A DNA stretch of 64,000 bases from Pseudomaricurvus alkylphenolicus (GTDB taxonomy: Bacteria > Pseudomonadota > Gammaproteobacteria > Pseudomonadales > Cellvibrionaceae): positions 200,157 to 264,156 of the forward strand of contig NZ_JAAQPI010000002.1 of the NCBI RefSeq assembly GCF_011683955.1. The letters run 5' to 3'. Below are positions 27,994-35,888 of this stretch, piece after piece. Made by a program: the position numbers and the translations under genes. Position 1 is the first letter of the stretch. The number at the start of each line of letters is the position of its first letter. The notes below the pieces were generated by a model. That model ran no database searches, was not told where the DNA came from, and was given only the letters and a program-made list of their open reading frames with translations.

Positions 27994-28062
27994 TCACTTG
28001 ATCACCGGGATTGCATACAACAGAAGAACTCCCATCAAACCGACACTCAGTTTTTTCATCAT
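27994..28062 (-). CDS. Possible 22-residue hydrophobic peptide in the hmp leader
   Basis: An ATG-ATG start with AAGGGG six bases upstream opens a 22-codon frame: two Met, KK, then a hydrophobic run (LSVGLMGVLLLYAIPV) and IK before TGA. It has the shape of a tiny membrane peptide or an isolated signal sequence. It lies between the NorR/sigma-54 elements and hmp, so it would be co-induced. Another frame over the same bases, stopping at 27953, reads VVCNPGDQVKVVEGYLVAADQK but lacks its own start. A frame change near 28015 would join signal and tail into a small lipoprotein-like product, so either a degraded gene or chance is possible. Confidence 0.3.
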   Translation of the reverse strand: MMKKLSVGLMGVLLLYAIPVIK

Positions 28063-28120
28063 TTTCCCCTTTGGCTTATCGAGTGGGTTAGTCCGGTGAG
28101 GACACCGGCTCCACTCTCAT

Positions 28121-28137
28121 ATCAAACCTTATGCCAA
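28121..28137 (-). promoter_or_regulatory. Sigma-54-like promoter for hmp
   Basis: On the minus strand the sequence is TTGGCATAAGGTTTGAT. The consensus is TTGGCAC-N4-TTGCW, so the -24 TGGCA and the spacing are correct. The -12 element reads TTGA instead of TTGC, one mismatch. It points toward hmp, with three NorR-type sites 26-93 bp upstream. The transcript would start about 200 bp before the hmp ATG and include the small peptide frame. Confidence 0.55.
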
Positions 28138-28162
28138 CCTGTAACCCATTGATTTTATTAGG

Positions 28163-28214
28163 GTTAAAATCACAAGTGTCTTAATAACAACAATCGTGAT
28201 AATGTCTCAATGAC
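28163..28214. promoter_or_regulatory. Three NorR-type enhancer sites (GT-N7-AC)
   Basis: Three GT-N7-AC motifs with AT-rich centres occur in a row: GTTAAAATCAC (28163), GTCTTAATAAC (28178) and GTCTCAATGAC (28204). NorR of E. coli uses three such sites, where a hexamer assembles to activate sigma-54 promoters. Spacings here are 15 and 26 bp between starts. The last site ends 15 bp before the norR ATG, so NorR could also repress its own gene. The combination of cognate regulator, site count and sigma-54 promoter makes the assignment fairly strong. Confidence 0.65.
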
Positions 28215-28229
28215 AACAAAGAGGTTATT

Positions 28230-29774
28230 ATGACAACCACTGCTTTTACCCGGGCCATGGTAGAGATCGTGGCCGATCTGTCCCGCCCGCTGACGGCAAG
28301 CCAACGCTACCAGCGCCTGCTGCAGGCGTTTAAAAGCACTTTTCCCTGCGATGCCACCGGACTGTTACAACTTCAGGGTCAGGGTCTGACTCCGCTCGCG
28401 GTTGAGGGCCTCAGCGACGATACCCTCGGGCGCTGCTTCGATGTGACCCAACACCCCCGTTTGGCCAAAATTCTGCACAGCCGCGAGCCTGTGCGCTTCG
28501 CCACCGATTGCGATTTGCCGGATCCTTATGATGGGCTGGTGGAAGATGCCCCCGGCACTCTGCCTGTACACGACTGCATGGGTGCGGCGCTATATATCGA
28601 TGAACAACCCTGGGGGGTAATCACCTTGGACGCTATGGAGCCCGGGACCTTCGACCGCATCGACCCCCTGGAGCTGCGCGCGTTTATTCATGTCGCGGAG
28701 GCGAGTGTAAAAGTCGCCGGCCAGATCGAGCAGCTGGAATCTAGAATTCAACAGGAACACCAGATCACCAGAGCGGTGCTCAGTGATCAGCAGCAATCCA
28801 TGGTGGGCAACAGTGCCAGCCTCAGGCAGTTGCAGCAGGAGATAGAAACCGTTGCACAATCGGATTTGTCGGTACTGGTTTGCGGTGAAACCGGTGTCGG
28901 TAAAGAACTGGTGGCGCGGCAGATCCACCATCTCTCCGCTCGAAACGAAGCGCCGCTGATCTATGTAAATTGCGCTGCACTGCCGGAAAATCTGGTGGAA
29001 AGCGAGATGTTTGGCCACGTTAAAGGGGCCTTTTCCGGAGCCCACCAGGCCCGCGCGGGCAAATTCGAACTGGCCGATGGCGGTACCTTGTTTCTGGACG
29101 AAGTCGGAGAAATTCCGCTGGTGTTACAGGCGAAATTGCTGCGGGCGCTGCAGAGTGGTGAAATTCAGCGGGTGGGCAGCGACCGCTACCTTCAGGTGGA
29201 TGTACGTATTGTCGCCGCCACCAATCGGGATTTACAGCAGGAAGTCTCGGCCGGCCGATTCCGGGCAGACCTCTACCACCGACTCAGTGTTTACCCCATT
29301 GATGTGCCGCCTTTGCGCCAGCGAGGCAAGGATGTACTGCTGTTGGCGGGCCACTTTATGGAGGCTAACCGTCGCCGACTGGGCCTGCAGAGCGTGCGCC
29401 TGGACCAGGCCGCGAAAAAAGCTCTGCAGGCCTACGGCTGGCCGGGCAACATTCGTGAATTGGAACACAGTATCAACCGGGCTCTGCTCAAGGCGCGTCG
29501 CGACAACCATGGCAGAATCACCACTATTGGCTGTCAGCACCTGGATATTACACCTGCAGAAACGGCGCCCATCGTGATATTGCAGGATTCAGAACGTGAC
29601 AACCCATCGACCGTCGAAGTGGATTTAAAATCCGCCACGGATGATTTTCAACGCCGAATCATCAACCAGACTCTGGAGCGGCACGATGGCAATCAGGCCC
29701 AGGCCGCCAGGGCGCTGGGCGTTGATCGCAGCAACTTTTATCGTCTGTTGAAGCGGCTCGGGCTCAGAGACTGA
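28230..29774 (+). CDS. norR: Nitric oxide-responsive sigma-54 activator NorR
   Basis: NorR senses NO through a mononuclear iron in its GAF domain and then activates RNA polymerase-sigma-54. The 514 residues comprise a GAF domain (1-175), an AAA+ domain with Walker A GETGVGKE at 219, the sigma-54 contact loop GAFSGA at 266-271 and Walker B TLFLDEVGEIP, then arginine-finger and sensor segments. A Fis-type helix-turn-helix follows (NQAQAARALGVDRSNFYRLLKRLGL). The loop is usually GAFTGA; here serine replaces threonine, a conservative change. The start ATG has AAAGAGG seven bases upstream. It is divergent from hmp and converges on mscS. No norVW or norBC genes are present in the window. Confidence 0.93.
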   Translation: MTTTAFTRAMVEIVADLSRPLTASQRYQRLLQAFKSTFPCDATGLLQLQGQGLTPLAVEGLSDDTLGRCFDVTQHPRLAKILHSREPVRFATDCDLPDPYDGLVEDAPGTLPVHDCMGAALYIDEQPWGVITLDAMEPGTFDRIDPLELRAFIHVAEASVKVAGQIEQLESRIQQEHQITRAVLSDQQQSMVGNSASLRQLQQEIETVAQSDLSVLVCGETGVGKELVARQIHHLSARNEAPLIYVNCAALPENLVESEMFGHVKGAFSGAHQARAGKFELADGGTLFLDEVGEIPLVLQAKLLRALQSGEIQRVGSDRYLQVDVRIVAATNRDLQQEVSAGRFRADLYHRLSVYPIDVPPLRQRGKDVLLLAGHFMEANRRRLGLQSVRLDQAAKKALQAYGWPGNIRELEHSINRALLKARRDNHGRITTIGCQHLDITPAETAPIVILQDSERDNPSTVEVDLKSATDDFQRRIINQTLERHDGNQAQAARALGVDRSNFYRLLKRLGLRD

Positions 29775-29784
29775 AGTTTAGAGC

Positions 29785-30609
29785 TCAGTCCGCATCCACA
29801 GCAATCATATGCACATCCCGTTGCGGGAACGGGATAGTGCAGCCGGCGGCTTCCACCGCCGCCTTAAGCGCGGGGCGGGCATCAAAGAAGAAGCTCCAGT
29901 AATCTTCAGTTTTGACAAACCCCCGCACCAGGAAATCCACAGAGCTGGAGCCCAGATCCACAACCGCCACCACATTATCCTGGTCATCGAGGATACGCGG
30001 GTCGTCTGCCAACACCTTTTCCATCGCCACTTTGGCATTGCCCAAATCGTCACTGTAGGAAACGCCAATCGCCACCTCCACCGCGCGGATTTCGCTACGG
30101 GTGTGATTTATGATGCTGCCATTGGCAAGCGGGCCATTGGGCAAAATCAAGGTCCGCTTGTCGAAGGTTTCCAAAGTCGTCACAAAAATACCAATATCCT
30201 TGACGATGCCCTCAAGGCCTTGAGCCTCCACATAGTCGCCGACTTTGATGGGCCGGAAGATCAGAATCATGACGCCGCCGGCAAAGTTGGACAAACTGCC
30301 CTGCAGCGCCAGCCCCACCGCCAAACTCGCTGCACCCAAAACGGCGACAAAGGAGGTGGTTTCGATACCGACCATTGAGGCAACGGTGATGATCAGCAGC
30401 ACCTTGAGCAGAACATCGATGGCGCCGCCGATAAACTGCGCCAAGGTTTCATCCGGGGTATGTTTCAGCAGCGAACCGCTGATCAGCGGGGTCACCTTTT
30501 TGATCAGTTTCAGGCCGATGATCAGCACCACCAGCGCCACTAGCACTTGGGTACCGTACACGGCAATCAGATCCTTGAGTTGGAAGTATTGTTGTTCCAG
30601 TGAGTTCAT
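29785..30609 (-). CDS. mscS: Small-conductance mechanosensitive channel (MscS family)
   Basis: This inner-membrane channel opens under membrane tension to release solutes on hypo-osmotic shock. The 274-residue protein has three predicted membrane segments (about 15-37, 60-85 and 88-115). The pore helix is the Ala/Gly-rich TM3 LGAASLAVGLALQGSLSNFAGGVMILIFRPIKVGDYVE. The beta domain follows (GIVKDIGIFVTTLETFDKRTLILPNG), and then the alpha/beta C-terminal part. The size fits E. coli MscS (286). A perfect 19-bp palindrome lies 43 bp upstream of its start and may regulate it. It converges on norR with 10 bp between stops. Confidence 0.92.
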   Translation of the reverse strand: MNSLEQQYFQLKDLIAVYGTQVLVALVVLIIGLKLIKKVTPLISGSLLKHTPDETLAQFIGGAIDVLLKVLLIITVASMVGIETTSFVAVLGAASLAVGLALQGSLSNFAGGVMILIFRPIKVGDYVEAQGLEGIVKDIGIFVTTLETFDKRTLILPNGPLANGSIINHTRSEIRAVEVAIGVSYSDDLGNAKVAMEKVLADDPRILDDQDNVVAVVDLGSSSVDFLVRGFVKTEDYWSFFFDARPALKAAVEAAGCTIPFPQRDVHMIAVDAD

Positions 30610-30652
30610 ATTGTTTTCCTCGACAGCGTCCGGTTCTGTACAGCACAGGTAT

Positions 30653-30671
30653 TCACTATCAATGATAGTGA
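30653..30671. promoter_or_regulatory. Perfect 19-bp palindrome with a tet-operator core
   Basis: TCACTATCAATGATAGTGA has 9-bp perfect arms around one central base. Its inner 13 bases, CTATCAATGATAG, are the core of the tet operator tetO1 (CTATCATTGATAG read from the other strand); only the outer bases differ. It lies between divergent mscS and the DUF2252 gene, 43 bp before mscS and 99 bp before the other. No tetA/tetR is present. It is probably an operator for a TetR-family protein not yet identified. Confidence 0.6.
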
Positions 30672-30770
30672 GTTAGCGTCCCCCGGCAAGTTCATTTTCG
30701 TGACATTGAAACCGCCAGGACGGCGCTATACCATATTTACCGCATTCTCAGACACGGAGTGAGAGCAGCG

Positions 30771-32087
30771 ATGCAAGCGCGCAAAACGTTTCTGGCCGAA
30801 TTTCTTGCCCGGGTGGATGGAGTCTCGCCCCCCAAGCGCCTTCCCAAGCACGTCAAAATGGCGACCAGCCCGTTCGTGTTCTTCCGCGGATCCTCGCAGC
30901 TGTTTTACAAGGACATCCACTCCGGCCTGATCGATATTCCGCAGTCGCTCTGTGATATTCCCAAAACCACCATCATCGGTGACTGCCACACTTCCAACTT
31001 TGGGTTCCTGACCGAAGAAGGCTCCCACGGCGACTCTGTGATTTTCAGCCCCAATGACTATGACGACGCTTGCATCGGTCATGCCGTATGGGATCTTCTG
31101 CGTTACTGCACCAGTTTGCGCCTGTGCGTATCCCACTGTCGCGGGCGGGTTGAAGGGCGCATCGCCGGTGACAAAGAGGTTGCCGGTAAGCCTGCGGTCG
31201 AAACGGCGCAAGCAGACACCGCTATTACCGCCTTTTTACAGGCTTACCTCGCCACCTGCACAGAGAGCCTGACCGCCGACGAATTTTACCTGCGGGCGAT
31301 TCAATCACTGCCAGACACCCATATCGTCTCCAAGCGCTACCAAAAAGCTCTGCGGCGCGCTGCCGGTGGTGCGGAATTTGACACCGGCAGCTCGCTGGCA
31401 AAAGCCGTGGATCTCAGCAGTCTGCCCCTGCGTTTTCGAGATCGGAAAGATCGCTTTGAAGCCGTCAACGGGCAACTGCGTGAGCAGTTTCGGAGCACCT
31501 TCGCTCCCTATGTGGACGACCAAATCCTTGATCTGGTGGCGCGCCTGAACGCCGGTACCGGCTCGGTAAATCTGGAACGCTACTATCTGCTGGTTGGGCC
31601 TGCGGTTCCTCTGCCCCGCTCCCCGCAGCTCTACCATGTTGTGGAGGTAAAACAACAAAGAGCGGCCGCCCCCCTGTACTTCTTTGATGATCTGTCGCCT
31701 AACAACCGACTCAATCCCGCCCATTTGACCGTCATGTGTCAGCGGCGAATGCAGCGTCGGCCGGATCTCGTCCTGGACGAGGTGGAATGGCAGGGTAAGC
31801 ACTGGTTGGTGCGCTCCCGTCATCACGCCAAGGTGGGTATCGATCCGGAGCATATCGCCATCGGCAAAAAAGCCCGCAAGGGTGGCTTTGAAGACTACGC
31901 CGCCCTCTGTGGTCGGGCTCTGGCCATCGCCCACTGCCGTGGTGATCGTCGTTCGACCTTGTTCGAACAGGCCGTCGTAGAGGTGCTTCCCGACGGGTTC
32001 GACGCGCTGCGGCAACTGAGTGATGACTACGCCCGGCAAGTACAGGCGGACACTGGTCTGCTGCGGGAGCTGCTGGTCGCCGATTAA
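30771..32087 (+). CDS. DUF2252 family protein (kinase-like fold)
   Basis: This 438-residue protein belongs to the DUF2252 family, which is distantly related to aminoglycoside/choline kinases. Seen motifs are FRGSSQLFYKDI, the catalytic-loop-like IIGDCHTSNFGF, and NDYDDACIGHAVWDLLRY in the position of a metal-binding loop. The C-terminal part carries FFDDLSPNNRLNPA and LCGRALAIAHCRGD. A substrate is not known for the family. The ATG at 30771 is chosen. A GTG at 30759 is possible, but the GGAG sequence abuts it directly. The gene is transcribed away from mscS, with a tet-operator-like palindrome in the shared upstream region. Confidence 0.8.
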   Translation: MQARKTFLAEFLARVDGVSPPKRLPKHVKMATSPFVFFRGSSQLFYKDIHSGLIDIPQSLCDIPKTTIIGDCHTSNFGFLTEEGSHGDSVIFSPNDYDDACIGHAVWDLLRYCTSLRLCVSHCRGRVEGRIAGDKEVAGKPAVETAQADTAITAFLQAYLATCTESLTADEFYLRAIQSLPDTHIVSKRYQKALRRAAGGAEFDTGSSLAKAVDLSSLPLRFRDRKDRFEAVNGQLREQFRSTFAPYVDDQILDLVARLNAGTGSVNLERYYLLVGPAVPLPRSPQLYHVVEVKQQRAAAPLYFFDDLSPNNRLNPAHLTVMCQRRMQRRPDLVLDEVEWQGKHWLVRSRHHAKVGIDPEHIAIGKKARKGGFEDYAALCGRALAIAHCRGDRRSTLFEQAVVEVLPDGFDALRQLSDDYARQVQADTGLLRELLVAD

Positions 32088-32147
32088 TCAGAGCAGCGAT
32101 ATTGATGAATTGTTGAGCTTGCGACTGCGGCCCCAATACCCTATTTT

Positions 32148-32164
32148 TTAATCAAAGTGATTAA
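32148..32164. promoter_or_regulatory. Perfect 17-bp palindrome, likely TetR-family autoregulatory operator
   Basis: TTAATCA-AAG-TGATTAA has 7-bp perfect arms and ends 17 bp upstream of the TetR-family start codon. Position and size are typical of an operator through which a TetR-family repressor controls its own efflux operon. It differs from the palindrome at 30653, so that one is not an obvious second target. Confidence 0.6.
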
Positions 32165-32181
32165 TTATCGGGAAATTCGGT

Positions 32182-32844
32182 ATGCCTAGCCAACATCCGC
32201 GCGGTCGGGCCGGGCGCCCCAGGGGTGACTCCGGCGCGCGCCAACAGTTGATCGATGCGGCCCGCAGGCTGTTTACCACACTGCCGTTCAAAAAGGTCTC
32301 CACCCGTATGGTGGCTGAATCCGCTGGTGTTAATGCGGCGCTGATCCATTACTACTTTGGTGACAAAGCCGGTTTGTTTGAGCATATGCTGCGCGAAACC
32401 CTGGCGCCGGTGGCGACTTTTTTTCAGCGTTCGCCCGGCGAGCCCCACCAGAGCCTTGAAGACTTTATGCGCAGCTTTGCCCAAACCATGGCCCCCAACC
32501 CGGATGTACCCAAATTGGCGATGCGGATTATGTCGGAACAGGATGATGACCAGCGCCCCATCATCGAAAAGGTGATGGGGGAAGTGGCCACCAATTTGAG
32601 CGATCAGCTTTTCAACAACCCGGTCACCCTCGCGCAGATGCGCCCCGGTGTTTCCCCTCAAATGGCCCGCCTGACCATCTTCAGCCTGCTGCTGTTCCCG
32701 TTTATTGCGCCGGCAGCAGCTCTGAAGATTCATGGCATAGAGTTGAATGCGGAAAAAGTCCTGCAATTGGTGGAACACAATATTGATGTGCTGAAAAACG
32801 GCCTGTTGAAAAAAGATGACGCAACCGACGAGGCGACTGAATAA
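32182..32844 (+). CDS. TetR-family repressor of the adjacent ABC efflux operon (CecR/YbiH-like)
   Basis: This 220-residue regulator has the N-terminal helix-turn-helix ARRLFTTLPFKKVSTRMVAESAGVNAALIHYYFGDKAGLFEHML and a C-terminal all-helical ligand domain. The gene order TetR - HlyD-type adaptor - ATPase - ABC-2 permease is that of E. coli ybiH(cecR)-ybhGFSR, which affects cephalosporin and chloramphenicol sensitivity. Its stop overlaps the adaptor start by one base (TAATG), so it is the first gene of the operon and probably represses it through the 17-bp palindrome upstream. The ligand is unknown. Confidence 0.85.
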   Translation: MPSQHPRGRAGRPRGDSGARQQLIDAARRLFTTLPFKKVSTRMVAESAGVNAALIHYYFGDKAGLFEHMLRETLAPVATFFQRSPGEPHQSLEDFMRSFAQTMAPNPDVPKLAMRIMSEQDDDQRPIIEKVMGEVATNLSDQLFNNPVTLAQMRPGVSPQMARLTIFSLLLFPFIAPAAALKIHGIELNAEKVLQLVEHNIDVLKNGLLKKDDATDEATE

Positions 32845-33806
32845 TGCCAACATTAGCTCGGATAAAAGTCCTAATAGGGATGGCAATCTGTCTGCTGTTG
32901 CTGGCAGCTTGTAACCAGGATCAACAACAGCAAGCCCTTGGCACGGTCGAACGGGATCGGATTCGCCTGTCGGCCACGGCGGCTGAAGTCATCACCGCCA
33001 TCCATGTCAGCGAGGGCCAGCAGGTCTCCGCAGGCACCCCCCTGTTGCAACTGGATGATCGCCTGCAGCGGGCTAGGGTTCAACAAGCCAAGGCGGAAGT
33101 GGCCAGAGCCCAGGCCTATCTGCTGCAGTTGCAAAATGGTGCTCGCGCCGAAGAACTGGCCTCTGCCCGTGCACGGGTGGATAACGCCGAAGCCCGTCTG
33201 GAAGAGAGCGAAAAAGCCTACCGTCGCACCGTTACCCTGGAAGCGAAAAAGGTCCTGGGGCAGGCAGATCTTGACCGTGCCCTGGCACAAAGGGACGCGG
33301 CTCGGGCTACTCTGGAGGACGCCCGCGAGCAGCTCACGCTGTTGGTCAAAGGCACACGACCGGAACAGCTCGCCCAGGCTGACGCCCAATTGCAGGCCGC
33401 CAACGCCACTCTTGCTCTTGCGCAAGAACAGCTACAAGATCTGACACTGACTGCCACCCGTGATGGCCGCATTGACAGCTTGCCCTGGAAACTGGGGGAA
33501 CGGGTCAACATCGGAGCCAGTCTGGTGATTCTGCTGGCGGAGGGCAATCCCCACATACGAGCCTATGTGCCCGAATCCAAACGTGCCCTGTTGCAAACAG
33601 GCCAAACTCTGAGAGTTTCCGTCGACGGCATAGATCAGGAGTTTCAAGGACAGCTCAAGCGCATTCATCAGCAACCGGCCTTCACACCCTACTACGCCTT
33701 GACGGAGGAAGACCGCTCAAGATTGATGTACCTGGCCGAAATTCAACTTGGCGACGACGCCCGCCACCTACCCAGCGGCGTACCGGCGCAGGTGCACCTG
33801 AAATGA
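32844..33806 (+). CDS. HlyD-family periplasmic adaptor (YbhG-like), lipoprotein
   Basis: This adaptor connects the inner-membrane ABC exporter to an outer-membrane channel. The 320-residue protein has a lipoprotein signal with lipobox LAAC (Cys23), a biotinyl-lipoyl-like half (ITAIHVSEGQQVSAGTPLLQLDD), a long alpha-hairpin at about 80-185, and the second half with ATRDGRIDSLPWKLGERVNIG. Most YbhG proteins have an uncleaved anchor, so the lipobox is a small variation. It is coupled by overlap to the repressor before it and the ATPase after it. Confidence 0.88.
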   Translation: MPTLARIKVLIGMAICLLLLAACNQDQQQQALGTVERDRIRLSATAAEVITAIHVSEGQQVSAGTPLLQLDDRLQRARVQQAKAEVARAQAYLLQLQNGARAEELASARARVDNAEARLEESEKAYRRTVTLEAKKVLGQADLDRALAQRDAARATLEDAREQLTLLVKGTRPEQLAQADAQLQAANATLALAQEQLQDLTLTATRDGRIDSLPWKLGERVNIGASLVILLAEGNPHIRAYVPESKRALLQTGQTLRVSVDGIDQEFQGQLKRIHQQPAFTPYYALTEEDRSRLMYLAEIQLGDDARHLPSGVPAQVHLK

Positions 33807-34753
33807 CATCGCCTGCGATTGTTACCAAGGGTATGAGCCGGTATTTCGGCGACCACAAAGCCGTTGATGGCGTGGATCTGAATATTCCCAGCGGCAGCAT
33901 TTATGGTTTTCTGGGCCCCAACGGCTGTGGCAAATCAACTTCTATTCGTATGCTGACGGGGCTGCTGACGCCGACCCGCGGCAGTGTAAAAGTACTGGGC
34001 TATGAATTGCCGCACCAAGCCGAAGCACTGCGTGTTCGCATTGGCTATATGACCCAGAAATTTTCACTCTACGCGGACCTTACAGTGAGAGAAAACCTCT
34101 ACTTTGTCGGCCGCATCTACAATTTATCCGGCAAGGTACTTCGCGCGCGCGTCGACGAGCTTATGGTGCTTTATCATCTTGAAGCCATCGACAAGCAACT
34201 GGCGGGCAGCCTGAGCGGTGGTCAGAAACAACGCCTGGCCTTGGCCGCAGCCACCATTCACGACCCCGACCTGTTGTTTCTCGACGAGCCCACCTCTGCG
34301 GTTGACCCCGAAAACCGACGCGAGTTTTGGGAACGATTATTTGACTTATGTGGCGAGGGCAAAACCATTCTGGTCTCTACCCATTACATGGATGAAGCGG
34401 AACGATGCCACGGGTTGGCCATTTTGGAAAACGGCATTAAACGCGCAGATGGTTCACCACAGGCATTGATGCAACGAATGGGAGCCAACGTTATCGAAAT
34501 CGATGGCGGCAACAACCAGTTGAGACAACTCAAAAATCAGTTGATCGCACGACCCGAAATAATCTCCGCCGCACAGCTGGGCACGCGTCTTCGCGTACTG
34601 GTAAGTTCGGAGGTGCCACAGCCTCTGATCTATTTGTCCAAACAGTTGGGAAGGGATGAGCAGAAAGCGCAGCGGCGGCTGCAACAGGTACGCCCAAGCC
34701 TCGAAGATGTGTTTGTCACCTGCACCGGTAACCGCAATGAATTTTCACCATAG
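33803..34753 (+). CDS. ABC transporter ATP-binding protein (YbhF-like, single domain)
   Basis: This 316-residue ATPase energises the exporter. It has Walker A GPNGCGKST, the Q-loop YMTQKFSLYADLTVREN, signature LSGGQKQRLAL, Walker B LLFLDEPTSAVDPE and the switch STHYMDEAERC, plus a C-terminal DUF4162-like tail. E. coli YbhF is a double-length tandem, while this protein carries one nucleotide domain and would need to dimerise. The start overlaps the adaptor stop (ATGA). Its 3' end overlaps the permease start by 17 bp. Confidence 0.92.
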   Translation: MTSPAIVTKGMSRYFGDHKAVDGVDLNIPSGSIYGFLGPNGCGKSTSIRMLTGLLTPTRGSVKVLGYELPHQAEALRVRIGYMTQKFSLYADLTVRENLYFVGRIYNLSGKVLRARVDELMVLYHLEAIDKQLAGSLSGGQKQRLALAAATIHDPDLLFLDEPTSAVDPENRREFWERLFDLCGEGKTILVSTHYMDEAERCHGLAILENGIKRADGSPQALMQRMGANVIEIDGGNNQLRQLKNQLIARPEIISAAQLGTRLRVLVSSEVPQPLIYLSKQLGRDEQKAQRRLQQVRPSLEDVFVTCTGNRNEFSP

Positions 34754-35888
34754 AATCGCCGCCATTGTCAGCAAGGAGCTGCATCAACTGGCGCGGGACC
34801 AAATGACATTTGCCATGATTGTCATGATCCCCCTGGTGCAGTTGCTGCTGTTTGGTTACGCCATTAATACCGACGTAAGACACCTGCCCGCAGGACTGGT
34901 CAACCAAAGTCACAGTGCCTATGCCCGCCTGCTGGCCAACTCCGTGGAAGCCACTCAGGTGGTACAGTTTCACCACCACTATACCTCGGTCAAGGCCGCG
35001 GAACAGGCAATTACCCGCGGCGAGGTACGCGCCGTCTTGATTCTGCCCCAAGACTTTACTGAACGCCTGGCACAAGGCAAAACCCTGGGGCGGGAACAGC
35101 CACCCGTTAATGCGATGGATCGGCCGGAACAGCGCCCGGCAGCGCAATGGCTGGTGGATGGGTCAGACACCATGATTACAGCGGCAATTCGCGGGTTACG
35201 CAATATGCCCCTGGACGAACTGGTGGATCGCGAAGTCTATCAACCAGTGCCGAGCTTCGAGATGGTGCCTTACTTCAACCCGGAGCAGCGCAACGTGGTC
35301 AACATTGCACCGGGGCTGGTGGCGGTGATACTGTCGATGACGATGATTATGTTCACCTCCGCATCCCTGGTGCGGGAGCGTGAACAGGGCAATATGGAAT
35401 TTTTGATCACCACCCCGGTGCGTCCGCTGGAGTTGATGATCGGCAAGATCATTCCATTTGTGTTTGTCGGCCTGGTTCAGGCGGGTATCGTCCTGGCGCT
35501 GAGTCACTGGGTGTTTCGCGTGCCCATTAACGGCAGCCTGCTGACCATTGGTATCGCCACCCTGCTGTTTATCATGGCCAGCCTGGTACTGGGGCTGTTA
35601 ATCAGCATTCGTGCGCAGACCCAGCTACAGGCCATGCAAATGACCTTCTTTATTTTGCTGCCGTCGATCCTGCTATCGGGCTTTATGTTTCCCTACGAGG
35701 CCATGCCGGTCGCCGCACAGTGGATCGCGGAAGTACTGCCGGCCACCCACTTTGTCCGCACCATTCGCGGCGTGGTGCTGAGAGATGCGGACCTTGGAGA
35801 TTTGATGCCGGATATCAGCTGGTTAATCGCCTTTGCTCTGTTGGGACTCTTGTTGGCAGCGCTGCGATTCAACAAACGCCTGGATTAG
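34737..35888 (+). CDS. ABC-2 type permease (YbhS/YbhR-like)
   Basis: This 383-residue membrane protein is the transport channel of the efflux system. It has one N-terminal membrane helix (FAMIVMIPLVQLLLFGYAI), a large periplasmic domain (about 50-180), then five helices ending in LIAFALLGLLLAALRF. The sequence VREREQGNMEFLITTPVRPLELMIGKIIPF is the family signature. The ATG at 34737 fits the usual MxxxRIxAIVxKEL beginning. An upstream in-frame ATG at 34656 would lie deep in the ATPase gene and is not favoured. Only one permease gene is seen, so a homodimer is likely, whereas E. coli has two. Confidence 0.9.
   Translation: MNFHHRIAAIVSKELHQLARDQMTFAMIVMIPLVQLLLFGYAINTDVRHLPAGLVNQSHSAYARLLANSVEATQVVQFHHHYTSVKAAEQAITRGEVRAVLILPQDFTERLAQGKTLGREQPPVNAMDRPEQRPAAQWLVDGSDTMITAAIRGLRNMPLDELVDREVYQPVPSFEMVPYFNPEQRNVVNIAPGLVAVILSMTMIMFTSASLVREREQGNMEFLITTPVRPLELMIGKIIPFVFVGLVQAGIVLALSHWVFRVPINGSLLTIGIATLLFIMASLVLGLLISIRAQTQLQAMQMTFFILLPSILLSGFMFPYEAMPVAAQWIAEVLPATHFVRTIRGVVLRDADLGDLMPDISWLIAFALLGLLLAALRFNKRLD

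Noticed and set aside
30653-30671. Tetracycline resistance locus
   Set aside because: The palindrome resembles tetO, but no tetA or tetR gene is present and the TetR-family gene at 32182 has its own different palindrome.
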